A stretch of DNA of 64,000 nt from Saccopteryx bilineata (GCF_036850765.1 NC_089490.1:109313074-109377073), one strand, 5' to 3'; positions 1 to 10,744 are shown, counted from the first letter of the stretch. Notes: a model not told the origin generated them from the letters alone. Program-made: numbers and translations.

Positions 1-295
1 TATGTTGTGAGATCAGAACACCAGTTATAAAAATATCTTCTGTAGGATTGCAAATGTTATGCCATACAGACATAATGCTGCAGGTAAAATATGAAATTTA
101 GTTTCTAGCTCCTGAGACCAACATATTCAACAAGCACATTATATATCTTTCTACCTAATAAGTACCCACATACTTGGATGAAAAACAGTACAACAAGAAG
201 CAATACTAAAGAAGGCACAATAACATTTTCAAAGTGTTTTTATCTCCTTTTTGCAAGATAGATTTTTATAAAGGTCCTCTAAGATCAATAACTAG
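1..295. other. Intronic sequence, nothing recognised
   Basis: AT-rich sequence upstream of the first visible A2M-family exon. No exon, RNA gene or repeat family was recognised. By position it belongs to an intron of the gene whose exons begin at 1771. Confidence 0.4.
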
Positions 296-1432
296 GTTTA
301 TTTTTTATTTTTTCAATTACACTTTATATTTAATATTCTTTAAATTAGTTTTAGTTGTAGTTGTACAGCATAGTATTTAGACAATCATATACTTTACAAA
401 GTGGTTCCTCCCATAGTTCAAGTATTCACCTGGCACCATACATAGTTATTATAATATTGACTATATATCTTATTATACTTATGGGGAAGTATTTTACTTC
501 CCCAGAACCATTTTTTGCGGGTTCTTTTTGTTTGTTTGTTTTTGTTTTGTTTTTTTGTATTTTGGTGGAGGTCTTGGAGGGTTTCTGGGTTTTTGTTTGT
601 TTTGCTTTTTTTTTGCTTTTTGGGGGTTTTTTGTTTTGTTTTTGTTTTGGGGTTTTTTTCTGTTTTATTTGTTTGTTTTGCAGATGTAGTCCATCCAGAA
701 CCATTTTGTGACTAACAATTTGCATTTCTTAATCCCTTCACTTTTTAGCACCCCTCCAACCCCCTTTCATCTAGCAATCATCAGGCTGTTTCTGTATTTA
801 TAACTCTGTTTCAATTTTGTTTGCTTTTTTGTTCTTTAGATTCCACATGTACGTGAAATCATACGTCATTTGTCTTTTTATGAATGACTTATTTCACTTA
901 GCATAATACCTTCTAGCTCCATCCACACTGTCACAAATAGTAAAATTGCATTCCTTTTCATGGCCAAGTAATATTCCATTGTACATTTGTACCACAGCTT
1001 TATTATCCACTTGTCTATTAATGGTCACTTGAGTTGTTTCCATATCTTGGCTATTGTAAATAATGCTTCAATGAACATAGGGGAGCATATATTCTTTCAA
1101 ATTAGAGTTTTGGGTTTCTTCAGATATATACCCAAAAGGAATCGCTGGATCATTAGGCAGTTCCACTTTTTAATTTTTTGAGAATCATCTATACTGTTTT
1201 CCACAGTGGCGGCACCAATCTGCATTCCCACCAACAGTGCATAGGTCTCCCTTTTCTCCACATCCTTTCCAACATTTGTTTGTTGATTTGTTGATGGTAG
1301 CCATTCTAACAGGTGTGAGGTGATATGTTATTGTGGTTTTAACTTGAATTTCTCAGATGCTTAATAATGTTGGGCATCTTTTTATGTCTGTTGACCATCT
1401 GTATGTCCTCTTTGGAGAAGTGTGGTAGGTAG
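296..1432 (-). mobile_element. Old L1 3' end (antisense), with GT-rich tract
   Basis: Read on the minus strand this is the end of L1 ORF2 followed by a 3' UTR. About 840-1432 carries the familiar antisense L1 text (ATTCCATTGTACATTTGTACCAC region, TTTCCACAGTGG, CCACCAACAGTGCA, CAGGTGTGAGGTGAT). Positions 515-700 are a T/G-rich low-complexity stretch in or next to the 3' UTR. Frames are broken, so this is an old fossil lying in an intron. Confidence 0.8.
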
Positions 1433-1770
1433 GCTTCGTATCTAATTTATACTCCAATCTCCAGGAAATACCACAAACAATAAGAGAACTCTCTCTGTCA
1501 TTTTTTTCTTCCGCCAAACCAATTAAAAAATATTTGAGATATTAGTAAGTGTATGTTATGTTTCTTCTTCCAACAACATTCTTCACCTTAGGCCCATAGC
1601 ACTAAACCAGGTTCAGCATGGAAGGCGAGTTAGTGAGTTTTGAAGGCTTATGACAGAGAGGATCTTACTTCATCTCTATATTATTTTCAGCTCTATATGG
1701 TATGAGTATGTATTCACTTATTATCTACTAATAGTTATAATTTTTTTTTCAATCCTTTTTCACACTTAAG

Positions 1771-1994
1771 ACAACTCAGTCCACTGGGAGCGACCTCAAA
1801 AACCCAGGGTACTAGAGGGGTATTTTTATCAATTCCGTGCTCCCTCTGCTGAGGTGGAGATGACGTCCTATGTGCTTCTTGCTTATCTCACGGCCCAGCC
1901 CGCCCCCACCTCAGAGGACCTGGTTTCTGCATCACGCATTGTGAAATGGATCACGAAGCAACAGAATCCTTATGGAGGCTTCTCTTCAACCCAG
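1771..1994 (+). CDS. PZP: Alpha-2-macroglobulin family inhibitor, thioester-domain exon (first visible)
   Basis: First of eight exons encoding the C-terminal ~299 residues of a secreted broad-spectrum protease trap of the A2M/PZP family. These proteins cage proteases and are cleared through LRP1. The acceptor is TTAAG before 1771 and the donor is GT at 1995. The exon begins with two bases of a split codon, then 74 codons run through [29 protein letters not shown] and end in GGFSSTQ, which is the helical thioester domain (TED). The reactive CGEQ site itself lies upstream of the window. No stop or frameshift is present. In other mammals A2M and PZP are close neighbours and highly similar. The CUB-region wording ([12 protein letters not shown]) and the C-terminus ending in NV look more like PZP from memory, so the symbol is a best guess; membership of the family is certain. 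Confidence 0.9.
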
Positions 1995-3214
1995 GTTTGT
2001 GGTTCCCAAATAGTCTTCTCCTCCAGGTTCATTCGGCAGTTTGAGAGTTTGAAAATAAACAGTCACAAAGAAAAGAGAAGATAAATCATTTAATCCTGGA
2101 AGAACTATTTAGAAATATTTGAGAACAGTAGGAAAACAAAGAAAAAAACCTAAGACATTCTCCAAAAGCAATTTTCACTAAGCCCTATGTTATCCTATCA
2201 GTTTGGTTACTCAACCATAAACATCTTCCCTCTCTAAAGCTGTATTATATCATTAGCACACATTGCTCAATGGCCAAACTCTAAACTAAGGTTTCTGAAT
2301 ATTGATACTATATTATTATTTTGAGGGGCTGTCCTGGCCTTTGAAAAATGTTTAACAGCCTCCTGGTCTCTCCCCACTAGATGCCAGTAGCACCCCACTC
2401 CCAGTTGAGACAAGGCAAACTCAACCTTGATTGAGAATCAGTGTTCTACAAACTACATCTTTACAATCCTACATGAAATTCTTCTGGGAGAACCAGAACA
2501 TTTGTAATTAAAAGGAAAATGGCCACATAGAGTTCATTTTGATCTTCATAGAATGATTGACAAGTTTTATTTAACCACTCCAAGAAATTCGACCTCTCCA
2601 TCCTAACTGCCCTGAGACCTCCCTTCCTACTCCCTTCACTGTTTGTAAGGTGAAACTCTTCAATTATTTTTTCCTACCACAATTTTAGAACTATCTTATT
2701 GAGTGTAAAAATAATTGTATTAACCATTCAGAGAATCTGAATTTTTCCTCTTACACATCTCCTTTCAATATTTGGGATGCACATAATAAAATTTGTTTTT
2801 CAGAAAAACTTAGGAAAGTACAACTTGTCTTATACTATACTTTATTTACAGGAAATTTCTCTCACTCTTCCATCTAAATAACCATCTAGTAAATGACACC
2901 TTTTTTGTTTCAACTTTTTAATTTTAAACTTATCCTTTGAAATATATAGGAAAGGATATTACTGATAAGAAAAAACAGGGAACAACTTCTGGTATAGAAA
3001 TAGTCTTGTAGAACAACACCCAACACAAGCAAAATAAAATTGTGAAGCTAATTTGCATCAAAAGGCAGAGAAAAATGAAAAGCAATTAGCAGATGGATAC
3101 TTTTAGGAGGAGAAAGTCAGTGTCCCCTGTGGTAGCTAACACAGACTTTTGAGGAAATTCCCAGCCACCAAAAATTTACTCTTTGGGTGTGGGCTTTCCA
3201 CTCGTCTCTTCCAG
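1995..3214 (+). other. Intron between TED exons
   Basis: Begins GTTTGT and ends CTTCCAG. Contains a MER5A-like fragment at 2325-2455; the rest is AT-rich and unremarkable. A forward ORF starting at 3149 includes the following exon but begins in intron sequence. Confidence 0.7.
2325..2455 (-). mobile_element. MER5A-like hAT-Charlie fragment
   Basis: Contains GGGGCTGTCCTGGCC, CCCACTAGATGCCAGTAGCA and ends near GATTGAGAATCAGTG. These match what I recall of the mammalian MER5A non-autonomous DNA transposon in reverse orientation. Ancient and inactive. Confidence 0.75.
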
Positions 3215-3433
3215 GACACCGTGGTGGCTCTCCATGCCCTGTCTAGATATGGAGCAGCCACTTTCACCAGGTCTCGGAAAACTGCAGAGGTGACCATTCG
3301 TGATGCACAGACCTTTTCCACAAAATTCCAAGTGGACAACAACAACCTCCTGTTACTACAGCAGGTCTCATTGCCAGAGCTGCCTGGGGATTATACTGTA
3401 ACAGTGACTGGGGGAAGATGTGTGTATCTTCAG
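3215..3433 (+). CDS. PZP: A2M-family exon: end of TED and CUB domain
   Basis: Exactly 73 codons, phase 0 at both ends; acceptor CTTCCAG, donor GTAAGA at 3434. The product [18 protein letters not shown] closes the thioester domain. The rest, including [21 protein letters not shown] and CVYLQ, forms the CUB segment that links TED to the receptor-binding domain. Open throughout. Confidence 0.92.
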
Positions 3434-3606
3434 GTAAGACTCTGGATTTATATCGAAAAATTCAACTTTAACTTCTCCTAGTGAAAAGGAAGCTCTGTCC
3501 TTTGCTTCCTGGACAAATAAAGGGCAAATGTGAAGAAGTTAAATGATGAAAAAGTGAGGTTTCCCAGGAAAAGAGAAAAACTGATGGTGTCATTGGTGTT
3601 CCACAG

Positions 3607-3734
3607 ACATTCATGAAATATAATATCCTTCCAAAGAAGGAGGATTCCCCATTTCATTTGGAAGTACAAACTCTGCCCCAAATTTGTGATGGACCCAAAG
3701 CTCACACCAACTTCCAAATCTCACTGAATGTCAG
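3607..3734 (+). CDS. PZP: A2M-family exon: start of receptor-binding domain
   Basis: Acceptor TTCCACAG, donor GTAAGA at 3735. Forty-two codons plus two bases: [28 protein letters not shown]. This begins the C-terminal receptor-binding (MG8) domain. The cysteine in PQICDG fits the conserved disulphide of this domain, which pairs with the one in IAPCS encoded by the exon at 8259. Confidence 0.92.
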
Positions 3735-4738
3735 GTAAGACATTCTGACTTAATCATCTAATCCTGAGTCTACTAGAACCATCAGTAATTAATAAAATGT
3801 TTGGAAGCTATGCTATTAGATAAATGTAATTTAAAATTAATATATCTACTAATAAAGTTAGTCTTTTATCATTATGAAATGATCCTTTTTCTCTAGCAAA
3901 TTTTTTGTCTTAAAGTTTCAGTAATGCTTTAAAAACACTTGAAAGCAAAGCCTAGTCAAATCTGTCAAATAAAAAAAATGTGAATTTTTCAAATGTTCTA
4001 ATCAATTCTTATTTATCTTTTACTCTAATTTTCATTCAACTCATTACTAAACAATAAATTATTTTTCTCAAATAGTTTTACTTTAAGTTGATGTAAATGT
4101 TGTGTACTCTTCTGAATAATTATATTCTATATTATCTTTAATCAAATAAATAAGTAATAAATGCTAATATTAAATACAAAGCATAAATTACATATAAAAT
4201 ATAGAGGTTGCCCTATCAGAAACCATCAAAAACTTTACAGGAGTCTTAAGAAAATATAATCCAATGATATTGTTTTGTATTTGATACTAATGACATTATT
4301 ATTATAATACAAGCAGTATTTCAGATAATTAATTTAATTCTTAAACATCAATTTAATCAAAGTATAAAGCATAAGAATCTATTCGACCTCATATTTTGGA
4401 ACCACTCTTGGGAGATATGCGAGCAACTAAAAATATAAAAGTAAAGACATATTAAATGAGTAGTGTAGACTGAGTGTCCAAAAAGCAGATTACCAAAAAT
4501 TCTGTTCCCACTCTCAAAGATTCTCTTTTGAGAGTTTGGGAATGAGGTTGACATCTATAATTCTAATAAGCTGTAGCTCTGATGTACAGTCAGGGTTCTA
4601 AACATCAATATCATACATGTCCAAGAAACATAGATTTCTGTAAGTAATAATCTTAGGTAAAATGTCATGAAGACAGACAAGTTTGTGGTTGGTCTTGAGG
4701 AAAGCAAACCCTAATTTCTCTTTTCTTTAATACTGCAG

Positions 4739-4829
4739 TTACAGAGGAAGCCGTCCTGTCTCCAATATGGTGATTGTTGATGTAAAAATGGTATCTGGTT
4801 TTATTCCCTTGAAACCAACAGTGAAAATG
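4739..4829 (+). CDS. PZP: A2M-family exon: receptor-recognition helix
   Basis: Acceptor ACTGCAG, donor GTAGGT at 4830. One base completes the split codon, then 30 codons: [16 protein letters not shown] and [11 protein letters not shown]. In human A2M the two lysines in LKPTVK are the known LRP1-contact residues, and both are present here. Receptor clearance is therefore expected to be retained (known for the family; inferred here). Confidence 0.93.
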
Positions 4830-5552
4830 GTAGGTGTTATTTAGGCTCAGTGGATCTCATACAAAAGGATGTTCTGCATCTTCAAACTGAGACCTTACCA
4901 ATTATCAAAGACCTACCTATCAATATTATCCTGTCTCAAAAACTATTTTTTCCCAAACCCAAGAAATTAAGTTTATTAAATAGTTCTTTGGCTAAAAACC
5001 AAGGGACCTGAGTGATACCAGAAAAATACATGGGGAGCCACTCCCTTTAGGCCCCCCCTGGTGAAGTTTAGAACTTGAAGCATGTAGCTTAGAACTGGGC
5101 ATGAAACAGTAAAATAACAAGCAAGAAAGACAGACTATGATTAAGTACCAAATTGACTGATATGCACAAGAAAACTTGGCAATGGTAAAAATAATATGAG
5201 ATAATATCATCAAAGATGCAAGCAGGTCTAATATGTCACTTGGATATTGAAACATAATGGATGTCTTAATCTGAAAGTACCTGGCTTCCATCTCTTGATA
5301 CAAAGCCACGTAATTTTTTCACAGTCAAGACATGACAACATTGAAGCCTGTTTGCAAAACATGAGTCCTTCCCCTCATCCATCTTTTGCATAGCTTTTGC
5401 ACTTTGACTATTAAATCATGAAGATGAGTCATAAGCATCCTACCCCTCACATTATTTAAAAAATAAACATTTGTACCTTACTACAATCTGCTCTAGTTCT
5501 CAGTGTTCTCATATTTATTCTCTAACTTTTTGAGTTCTCTAATTTTCTTCAG

Positions 5553-5621
5553 CTTGAAAAATCTAGCCAGTTGAGCAGGACGGAAGTGAGCAATAACCAC
5601 GTCATCATTTATGTGGAAGAG
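5553..5621 (+). CDS. PZP: A2M-family exon: receptor-binding domain
   Basis: Acceptor TTCTTCAG, donor GTGAGA at 5622. Twenty-three codons, phase 0: LEKSSQLSRTEVSNNHVIIY then VEE. It continues the receptor-binding beta-sandwich. Confidence 0.92.
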
Positions 5622-6421
5622 GTGAGAGCTATGGCATTTGGGCTGAGGCTATACACATTGGTGGTCTTTCTAAGTGAATCTCTTCACTAGAAGATAAGTA
5701 ATATGAGGAAAGCAATAATTAGTAGAACCCTTCCAGAAAGTTATTTTAAAGAGAATAAAAGGTAAATCCTTTTTAAATCCATAGAATGTTCTGCTCTTTT
5801 TAAAATTCTGTTACAATTGGAATATGAGTATTTCTGTGATTTTTAGTAGAAAATCAACAGAATAAAATATTTATCATGTGTTTTATTTTAAAACCTACCA
5901 AAAGAATAAATATACCACTGTGATTGATCAATGATAGTGTTAACATTCTAATATATCATTATATAAAATAAAATGTAGATTTCCTGAATATCTTTAAATT
6001 CAACTATAAAGCAAAAGAATGTTTTATCTAGCCACACACCAAAAAATAGTTTGTTATTACAATTACAGACAGGACAAAAGCCAAGTATTTGCATTTTAAA
6101 AATCATTCACATAGACTCAGAGAGTTAATCTCTTACAGTGGACTACAAGATCATATGGATTGTATCAGTTGTTAAGGAGGCTATCTGGGAGATTTTGTTC
6201 ACAGTAAAGAGTTCACAAGGTTGACTTCTAAACCCATCTTGACATCCACGAATGTTTGCTTACCTAAAAGACACAGGCGAATAAGAGTTAGAGAACAATA
6301 AAGAATATGTTTTACAAAATAAAAATAATTACTTTATGATATATAAAAAAAGAATATGTTTTATTCAAGTAAAAATGAGGAGGATTCCTAGCCTCTTTAT
6401 TACTTTCACTTTTCCTTTTAG

Positions 6422-6524
6422 GTAACAGAGCAGACACTAAGCTTTTCCTTTACGGTTCTGCAAGACATCCCCGTAAGAGATCTGAAGCCAGCGATTGTTA
6501 AAGTCTACGATTACTATGAGACAG
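6422..6524 (+). CDS. PZP: A2M-family exon: receptor-binding domain, sequon absent
   Basis: Acceptor CCTTTTAG, donor GTAAGT at 6525. Thirty-four codons plus one base: [33 protein letters not shown]. In human A2M and PZP, as I recall them, the start of this exon carries an N-Q-T glycosylation sequon; here the residue is E (EQT), so that site is lost. Confidence 0.92.
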
Positions 6525-7415
6525 GTAAGTGAGTGAAAAATTAGACAAGGAAATAGTCTCAACCCAGAACCAAGAAATAGATTGCATTATGACAATAGAT
6601 CCTGGATTTAGACCATTTAGTCAATATTTTATCTATTTGTTTCTTTCCTCGAAGTTTCTATATGCTATAGAAACTGCCTACAAACAAAATTATCAATTAA
6701 TATTTATTGAATCAGAAACTTAAGAATTTAAAAAGAATAATATCTGGTGATTGCTCTCAAATAGCTTAGAGACACAGAGAACATAATATACATGGAAGGA
6801 TAATAGAACAAAAAATACAGTTAATGACAAATGAGCTGAGGGATAAGAAGGTGGGGAAGTGAAAACAGCATAGAAAGCTAGGGTTTAAGATGAACAAATA
6901 GAAAAGAAAAAAGGACAACCAGAGAAAAAAAGATCTGAGTTGCATCCTTACAGATAAGTACATCTTCTAAAGTAAATAGAAGTAGGAAATCCTTTAGATC
7001 GAGCTATAATTTTAGATAAAGGATTCAGGAAGCAAAATGGACAAAGTGAGTAGAAGCAGAGAGTTATGGTAGAGAGCTTTGCAAGCTAATGCAATAATAG
7101 TCCTCTTACTAAGAACTTAAAATTGAATAGCTGCTATTGAATCCACTACAGAGAGAGAAAATATCAATACCGTATTTCCCTATGTATAAAATGCTCACAT
7201 GTATAAGACGCACCTTAATTTTGGAGCCCAAAATTTGAAAAAAAAAATGTATTACATAAAGTTATTGAATGTAAGTTTTATTAATCATAAAATTCATACA
7301 ACTCCTCTCCCATCCATTAGCTTGTCCTCATCTGTGTCTGATGACGAATCAGTGTCTTCAACAATGAGTGCAAAAACAAGCGTGAAAAAGCAGGAAATGC
7401 AACTAAAAAAATCTA

Positions 7416-8011
7416 CAGTGTGTCCATAAAGTCATGGTGCACTTTTGACCGGTCACAGAAAGCAACAAAAGACAATAGAAATGTGAAATCTGCACCAAAT
7501 AAAAGGAAAACTCTCCCAGTTTCATACCTATTCAGTGCAGTTCAATGTGGGCTCACACACAGATTTTTTAGGGCTCCTTAGATAGCTATCCCATATAGCC
7601 TCTACAGACTCGTCACTGACTGATGGCCTACCAGAATGGGGTTTCTCCACCAAACTGCTGGTTTCCTTCAACTGCTTATCCCACCGAGTAATGTTATTCC
7701 TATGTGGTGGCACTTCATTATAAACGCACCCATATTCACGTTGCACTTTGGTCACGGATTCGAATTTAGCGAGCCACAGAACACACTGAACTTTTCTCTG
7801 TACCATCCACATCTCGACTGGCATGGCCGTGGGCTGCTCCACTGCATACACGGTGTTATGTCATCATCTGTGCATGCGCACAGACTACCACATCATCCTA
7901 CAGAAACTGGGAGGGTTTTCCTTTTATTTGGTGCAGATTTCACATTTCTATCGTCTTTTATTGCTTTCCTGTAACCGGTCAAAAGTGCACCATGACTTTA
8001 CAGACACACTG
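7416..8011 (-). mobile_element. Mariner-like element with ~108-bp terminal inverted repeats
   Basis: The left arm 7416-7523 and right arm 7903-8011 are near-perfect inverted repeats (tip CAGTGTGTC; internal GTGCACTTTTGACCGGT). The element is bounded by TA on both sides (7414-7415 and 8012-8013). The 380-bp core holds the start of a transposase on the minus strand. It is an internally deleted derivative sitting inside the TATAAGACGCACC element. Confidence 0.8.
7528..7851 (-). pseudogene. Truncated mariner-type transposase, N-terminal DNA-binding part
   Basis: An open frame of 107 codons starting MYAVEQ. Residues ~25-85 look like the helix-turn-helix leader of Tc1/mariner-type transposases (KFESVTKVQREYG, ITRWDKQLKETSSLVEKPHS, GRPSVSDESVEAI). 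It ends in YLRSPKKSV just as the inverted repeat begins. The whole catalytic DDD/E domain (~200 residues) is missing, so this is a relic able at most to bind the inverted repeats. Confidence 0.7.
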
Positions 8012-8258
8012 TATAATTGCTGTATAAGACGCACTTAGTTTTTAGACCCCAAATTTTTCGAAAGAAGGTGCGTCTTATACATGGGGGAATACGGTATGTT
8101 TACTCTCCTGTTTAATTCTGGTTTATTTAAATGGAGTATTAACAATCTTGATATAATATTCTTTTTGTTAAAAGTAAAGTGAATAGACTTAATATGGTCT
8201 CTGGTTCATAGATTTTTTTTGTTTGTTTTTTTCTCCCTTCACCTAATATTTCTCTCAG

Positions 8259-8300
8259 ATGAGTTCGCTATTGCTGAGTACATTGCCCCCTGCAGTGGAG
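8259..8300 (+). CDS. PZP: A2M-family exon: penultimate
   Basis: Acceptor TTTCTCTCAG, donor GTAAGA at 8301. Encodes DEFAIAEYIAPCSG. The cysteine is the last one of the receptor-binding domain. The intron before it is stretched by the nested transposons at 7170-8094. Confidence 0.92.
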
Positions 8301-8639
8301 GTAAGAGGTCGCAACCATGACCCATACATATCCATTAACTCTGCTCCCAAAACATTCTCACAAATTAAAAAAAAAAATGCAATGCAAGTCTTTTCCTAGC
8401 TCTGAGACAATTCATGTGGCACATTCTCATACAAAGAGAAAATTGGAGATGAGCACTTACTCTGCAGGTGGACTCTCTGATTAAGATATTTATTTCATCA
8501 TCAGAAAAGTCAACAAGCTTTGCTTATTTGTTTGTAGAACAACCATCAGTAAATAGGCAACATTTCATATCACAGCAAATTGGTTCCCTTCATCCCAAGG
8601 GCTAGCTATTATCATTCTCCTACCTAAGCTAACTCAACA

Positions 8640-8788
8640 CATTTTTATGAAAGAAGTTTGATTGGAACAGAGCCACACTCTATGGCTGCTATCATGAGAT
8701 GAGTAGTTATGACGTAAACCATACGGCCTGCAAAACCAAAATATTTAGCATCTGACCTTTCACGGGAAAAGTTTGTTGACCCCTGCTT
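8640..8788 (-). mobile_element. hAT-Charlie group fragment
   Basis: Contains GAACAGAGCCACACTC, GGCCTGCAAAACC and GAAAAGTTTGTTGACCCCTG. These are the reverse complement of a common mammalian non-autonomous hAT element (CAGGGGTCA...AACTTTTTC end). It lies in the last intron. Confidence 0.65.
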
Positions 8789-8874
8789 TAGCCCACACTC
8801 ACTACCCAGCCTCAACTGAGGAAGTGTTCCTAAGGAGATTCTACAACTCTCTTACATTTCTCTTCTCATCACAG

Positions 8875-8897
8875 ATGCAAAGCAAGAAAATGTCTGA
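8875..8897 (+). CDS. PZP: A2M-family terminal exon (coding part)
   Basis: Acceptor CATCACAG, then the split codon gives D-A-K-Q-E-N-V and TGA at 8895-8897. The short divergent tail after the last cysteine varies between family members; the terminal NV resembles PZP more than A2M as I recall them. Confidence 0.88.
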
Positions 8898-9030
8898 GGA
8901 CCATCTTTAAGCTACATATTTTGCTGGATTCCCTGTCCTGTGCTTCTATCTAAAAGGAATTGAGCTGTTTATCTCTGTAAAATAGTCATCAAAAAAGCTT
9001 GTTGAATAAATATGTATTTCTAGTCAAGCT
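8898..9030 (+). terminator. PZP: 3' UTR and poly(A) signal of the A2M-family gene
   Basis: About 110 bases after the stop there is AATAAA at 9005-9010, followed by a T-rich stretch (TTATTTGTTCC). This fits a short 3' UTR ending near 9025-9035. The exact cleavage site is inferred. Confidence 0.75.
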
Positions 9031-9394
9031 ATTATTTGTTCCATCATTTATTCATCAAACATTAATTACATGTTTACATAATGAGTTATATTGTTTTAAA
9101 TAATGTGAGCAGTTCACATTTGTAACATATCTTCCCATATTTCAGTGTGAATAGGACATACAAAATAAAATAGACAATAACAGAAAATAATTTATGCTGA
9201 GAGACCTTGGGGGGGAAATCATTCAATGGTCTAGAAAGTTGGGGAGAAAGGTACTGATTAGTAACTAAGAAGGCATAAACATTTCTTGAGAGGAAAAAAG
9301 AAATATTGTCTTTGTTCCTAAGTTAAGATAACAAAAATGGACATCAGAAGTTACTAAAATGATTAAAATTAAAGAATGTTTTGGAGACCAGCAA
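9031..9394. other. Intergenic, nothing recognised
   Basis: AT-rich sequence after the poly(A) signal with no open frame of note and no repeat family I could name. Confidence 0.4.
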
Positions 9395-9905
9395 CATTGT
9401 GCAGTGCTTACAGTCTAGACCAGGGGTCGGGAACCTATGGCTCATGAGCCAGATGTGGCTCCTTTGATGGCTGCATCTGGCTCACTGACAAATCTTTAAT
9501 AAAAAAAATAATAAAATTAAAAATATAAAACATTCTCATGTATTACAATCCATTCATTTCCTACTGCTCATGTTCATGGTTGTAGTGGCTGGAGCCAATC
9601 ACAGCTGTCCTCCAGGACAACACCAAATTTTTATTGGATAACGTGTAAAGTAAACAGATCGTTGTATGGCACTCACGGAATTACATTTTAAAATATGTGG
9701 TGTTCATAGATCTCTCAGCCAAAAAGGTTACCGACCCCTGGTCTAGATACTGGAGCGAGACTGTCTAGACTTGGATCCTAATTCCATCCCTGCCACACCA
9801 GCAGAGTGAGAATGTAGTTACTCAGACTTTTTACTTCAGCTTTCTTACAAAGAAATGGGAATAATAATCCAGACCTACCTCAAAGTATTGTTGAAGATCA
9901 GCTGT
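9395..9905 (+). mobile_element. MIR SINE split by a hAT element
   Basis: Joining 9395-9420 to 9741-9905 gives MIR-like text: a 'GACTTGGATCCTAATTCC' core, 'ACTTTTTACTTCAGCTTTC', 'AAATGGGAATAATAAT' and 'CTACCTCAAAGTATTGTTG'. The interruption is the hAT copy at 9421-9740. Confidence 0.7.
9421..9740 (+). mobile_element. Non-autonomous hAT transposon, 320 bp
   Basis: Ends are CAGGGGTCGGGAACC and GGTTACCGACCCCTG, which are inverted copies. The 8-bp flanks GTCTAGAC (9413-9420) and GTCTAGAT (9741-9748) are a target duplication with one later change. An 8-bp duplication and CAGGGGT-type ends are hAT hallmarks. No coding capacity. Confidence 0.88.
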
Positions 9906-10239
9906 TCTCATGGAAACAGGAAAAGAGAATAGCTGAATCAGGCAATGGCTCTTAAAGTTTCAACTCTGATGGTGTTATATCATGTCCATTTTCAATTTTA
10001 TTGGCTAAAGCAAGACACATGACTAAGCCTGACTTAGTCAGGGTGGGAGCAGGCTGACTCTTCCCACAGGGAAACACACAAGCCATGTAACAATGTAAAG
10101 AAATATATAGTTCTTGTACAAGAATAACAATAAATAATCAAGAAAAATAGTACAATCCCACATAGAGATGAAGTATAGATACAAATCTAAACAATTGTCT
10201 CAGCAGCTTTTATTAAGTAGTTCATCTTTGGCACTCTAA
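9906..10239. other. Intergenic, nothing recognised
   Basis: No gene, RNA or named repeat seen. Confidence 0.35.
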
Positions 10240-10740
10240 TTTGAAAGGGTACCTTTATCACCTCCTCCAGCATATACTATATTCTGACATGTTTTGGTAG
10301 GCATCTCTGGAATGCCTCATCTGTTTCTTTGGTCTCTCTGTATATTGATGTGCCAGGATCACATTTTCAATTATCAAGACTTTATAATGTTTTAATATCT
10401 CATAGGACTAGTTTCCATTTACTGAATATATTTTTCTGAGTTTTCTTAGCTATGTCATTATTTATTTTCTACATGAACTTTAGAATCAGCTTCTCTATTT
10501 AAAACAAACGTGAGATCTTTTATTGGAATCTCATCAAATGTGTGCATTAACATAGGGAAGACAGTCAGCTTTTTAAGGTGTTTCTCCCTATCCAAGAACA
10601 GAGGGTATTTTGTGTTTTTATTTTTAATTTTCATTTTTTCAACTCTTTTTATCTGTGTTTCAGTGTTAAAGTTCTTTTTTCACATAGAATATATATATTT
10701 CTTGCACTCTTTCCTTGCACTAGTTCCTTGTAGTCTTATT
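10240..10740 (-). mobile_element. Old L1 ORF2 fragment (antisense)
   Basis: The minus strand reads like the C-terminal half of an old L1 ORF2. The plus strand shows the usual antisense text such as TGGAATCTCATCAAATGTG and CTTTAGAATCAGCTTCTC. Frames are broken. Confidence 0.6.
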
Positions 10741-10744
10741 GAAA

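Larger units (their letters stand above)
3735..7169 (+). other. Introns around the receptor-binding exons
   Basis: AT-rich intron sequence (3735-4738, 4830-5552, 5622-6421, 6525-7169) with consensus GT/AG borders at each exon. No further repeat or RNA gene was recognised with confidence. Confidence 0.6.
7170..8094. mobile_element. TA-flanked DNA transposon interrupted by a second transposon
   Basis: The two ends are inverted copies (CCGTATTTCCC at 7170 against GGGGAATACGG ending at 8094), each followed inward by a TATAAGACGCACC-type subterminal repeat. Both ends are flanked by TA, as expected of a Tc1/mariner-superfamily insertion. Removing the inner element (7416-8011) leaves about 330 bp, the size of a non-autonomous MITE. 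It lies in an intron of the A2M-family gene. Confidence 0.75.

Noticed and set aside
426..725. ORFs on both strands over the GT-rich tract
   Set aside because: Low-complexity K/F-rich translations inside an antisense L1 tail; no domain and no conservation expected.
3149..3481. 110-codon ORF overlapping an A2M exon
   Set aside because: Starts in the intron and reads through the donor; the real exon is 3215-3433.
7636..8038. Forward ORFs over the mariner core
   Set aside because: Antisense of the transposase relic and its inverted repeat.
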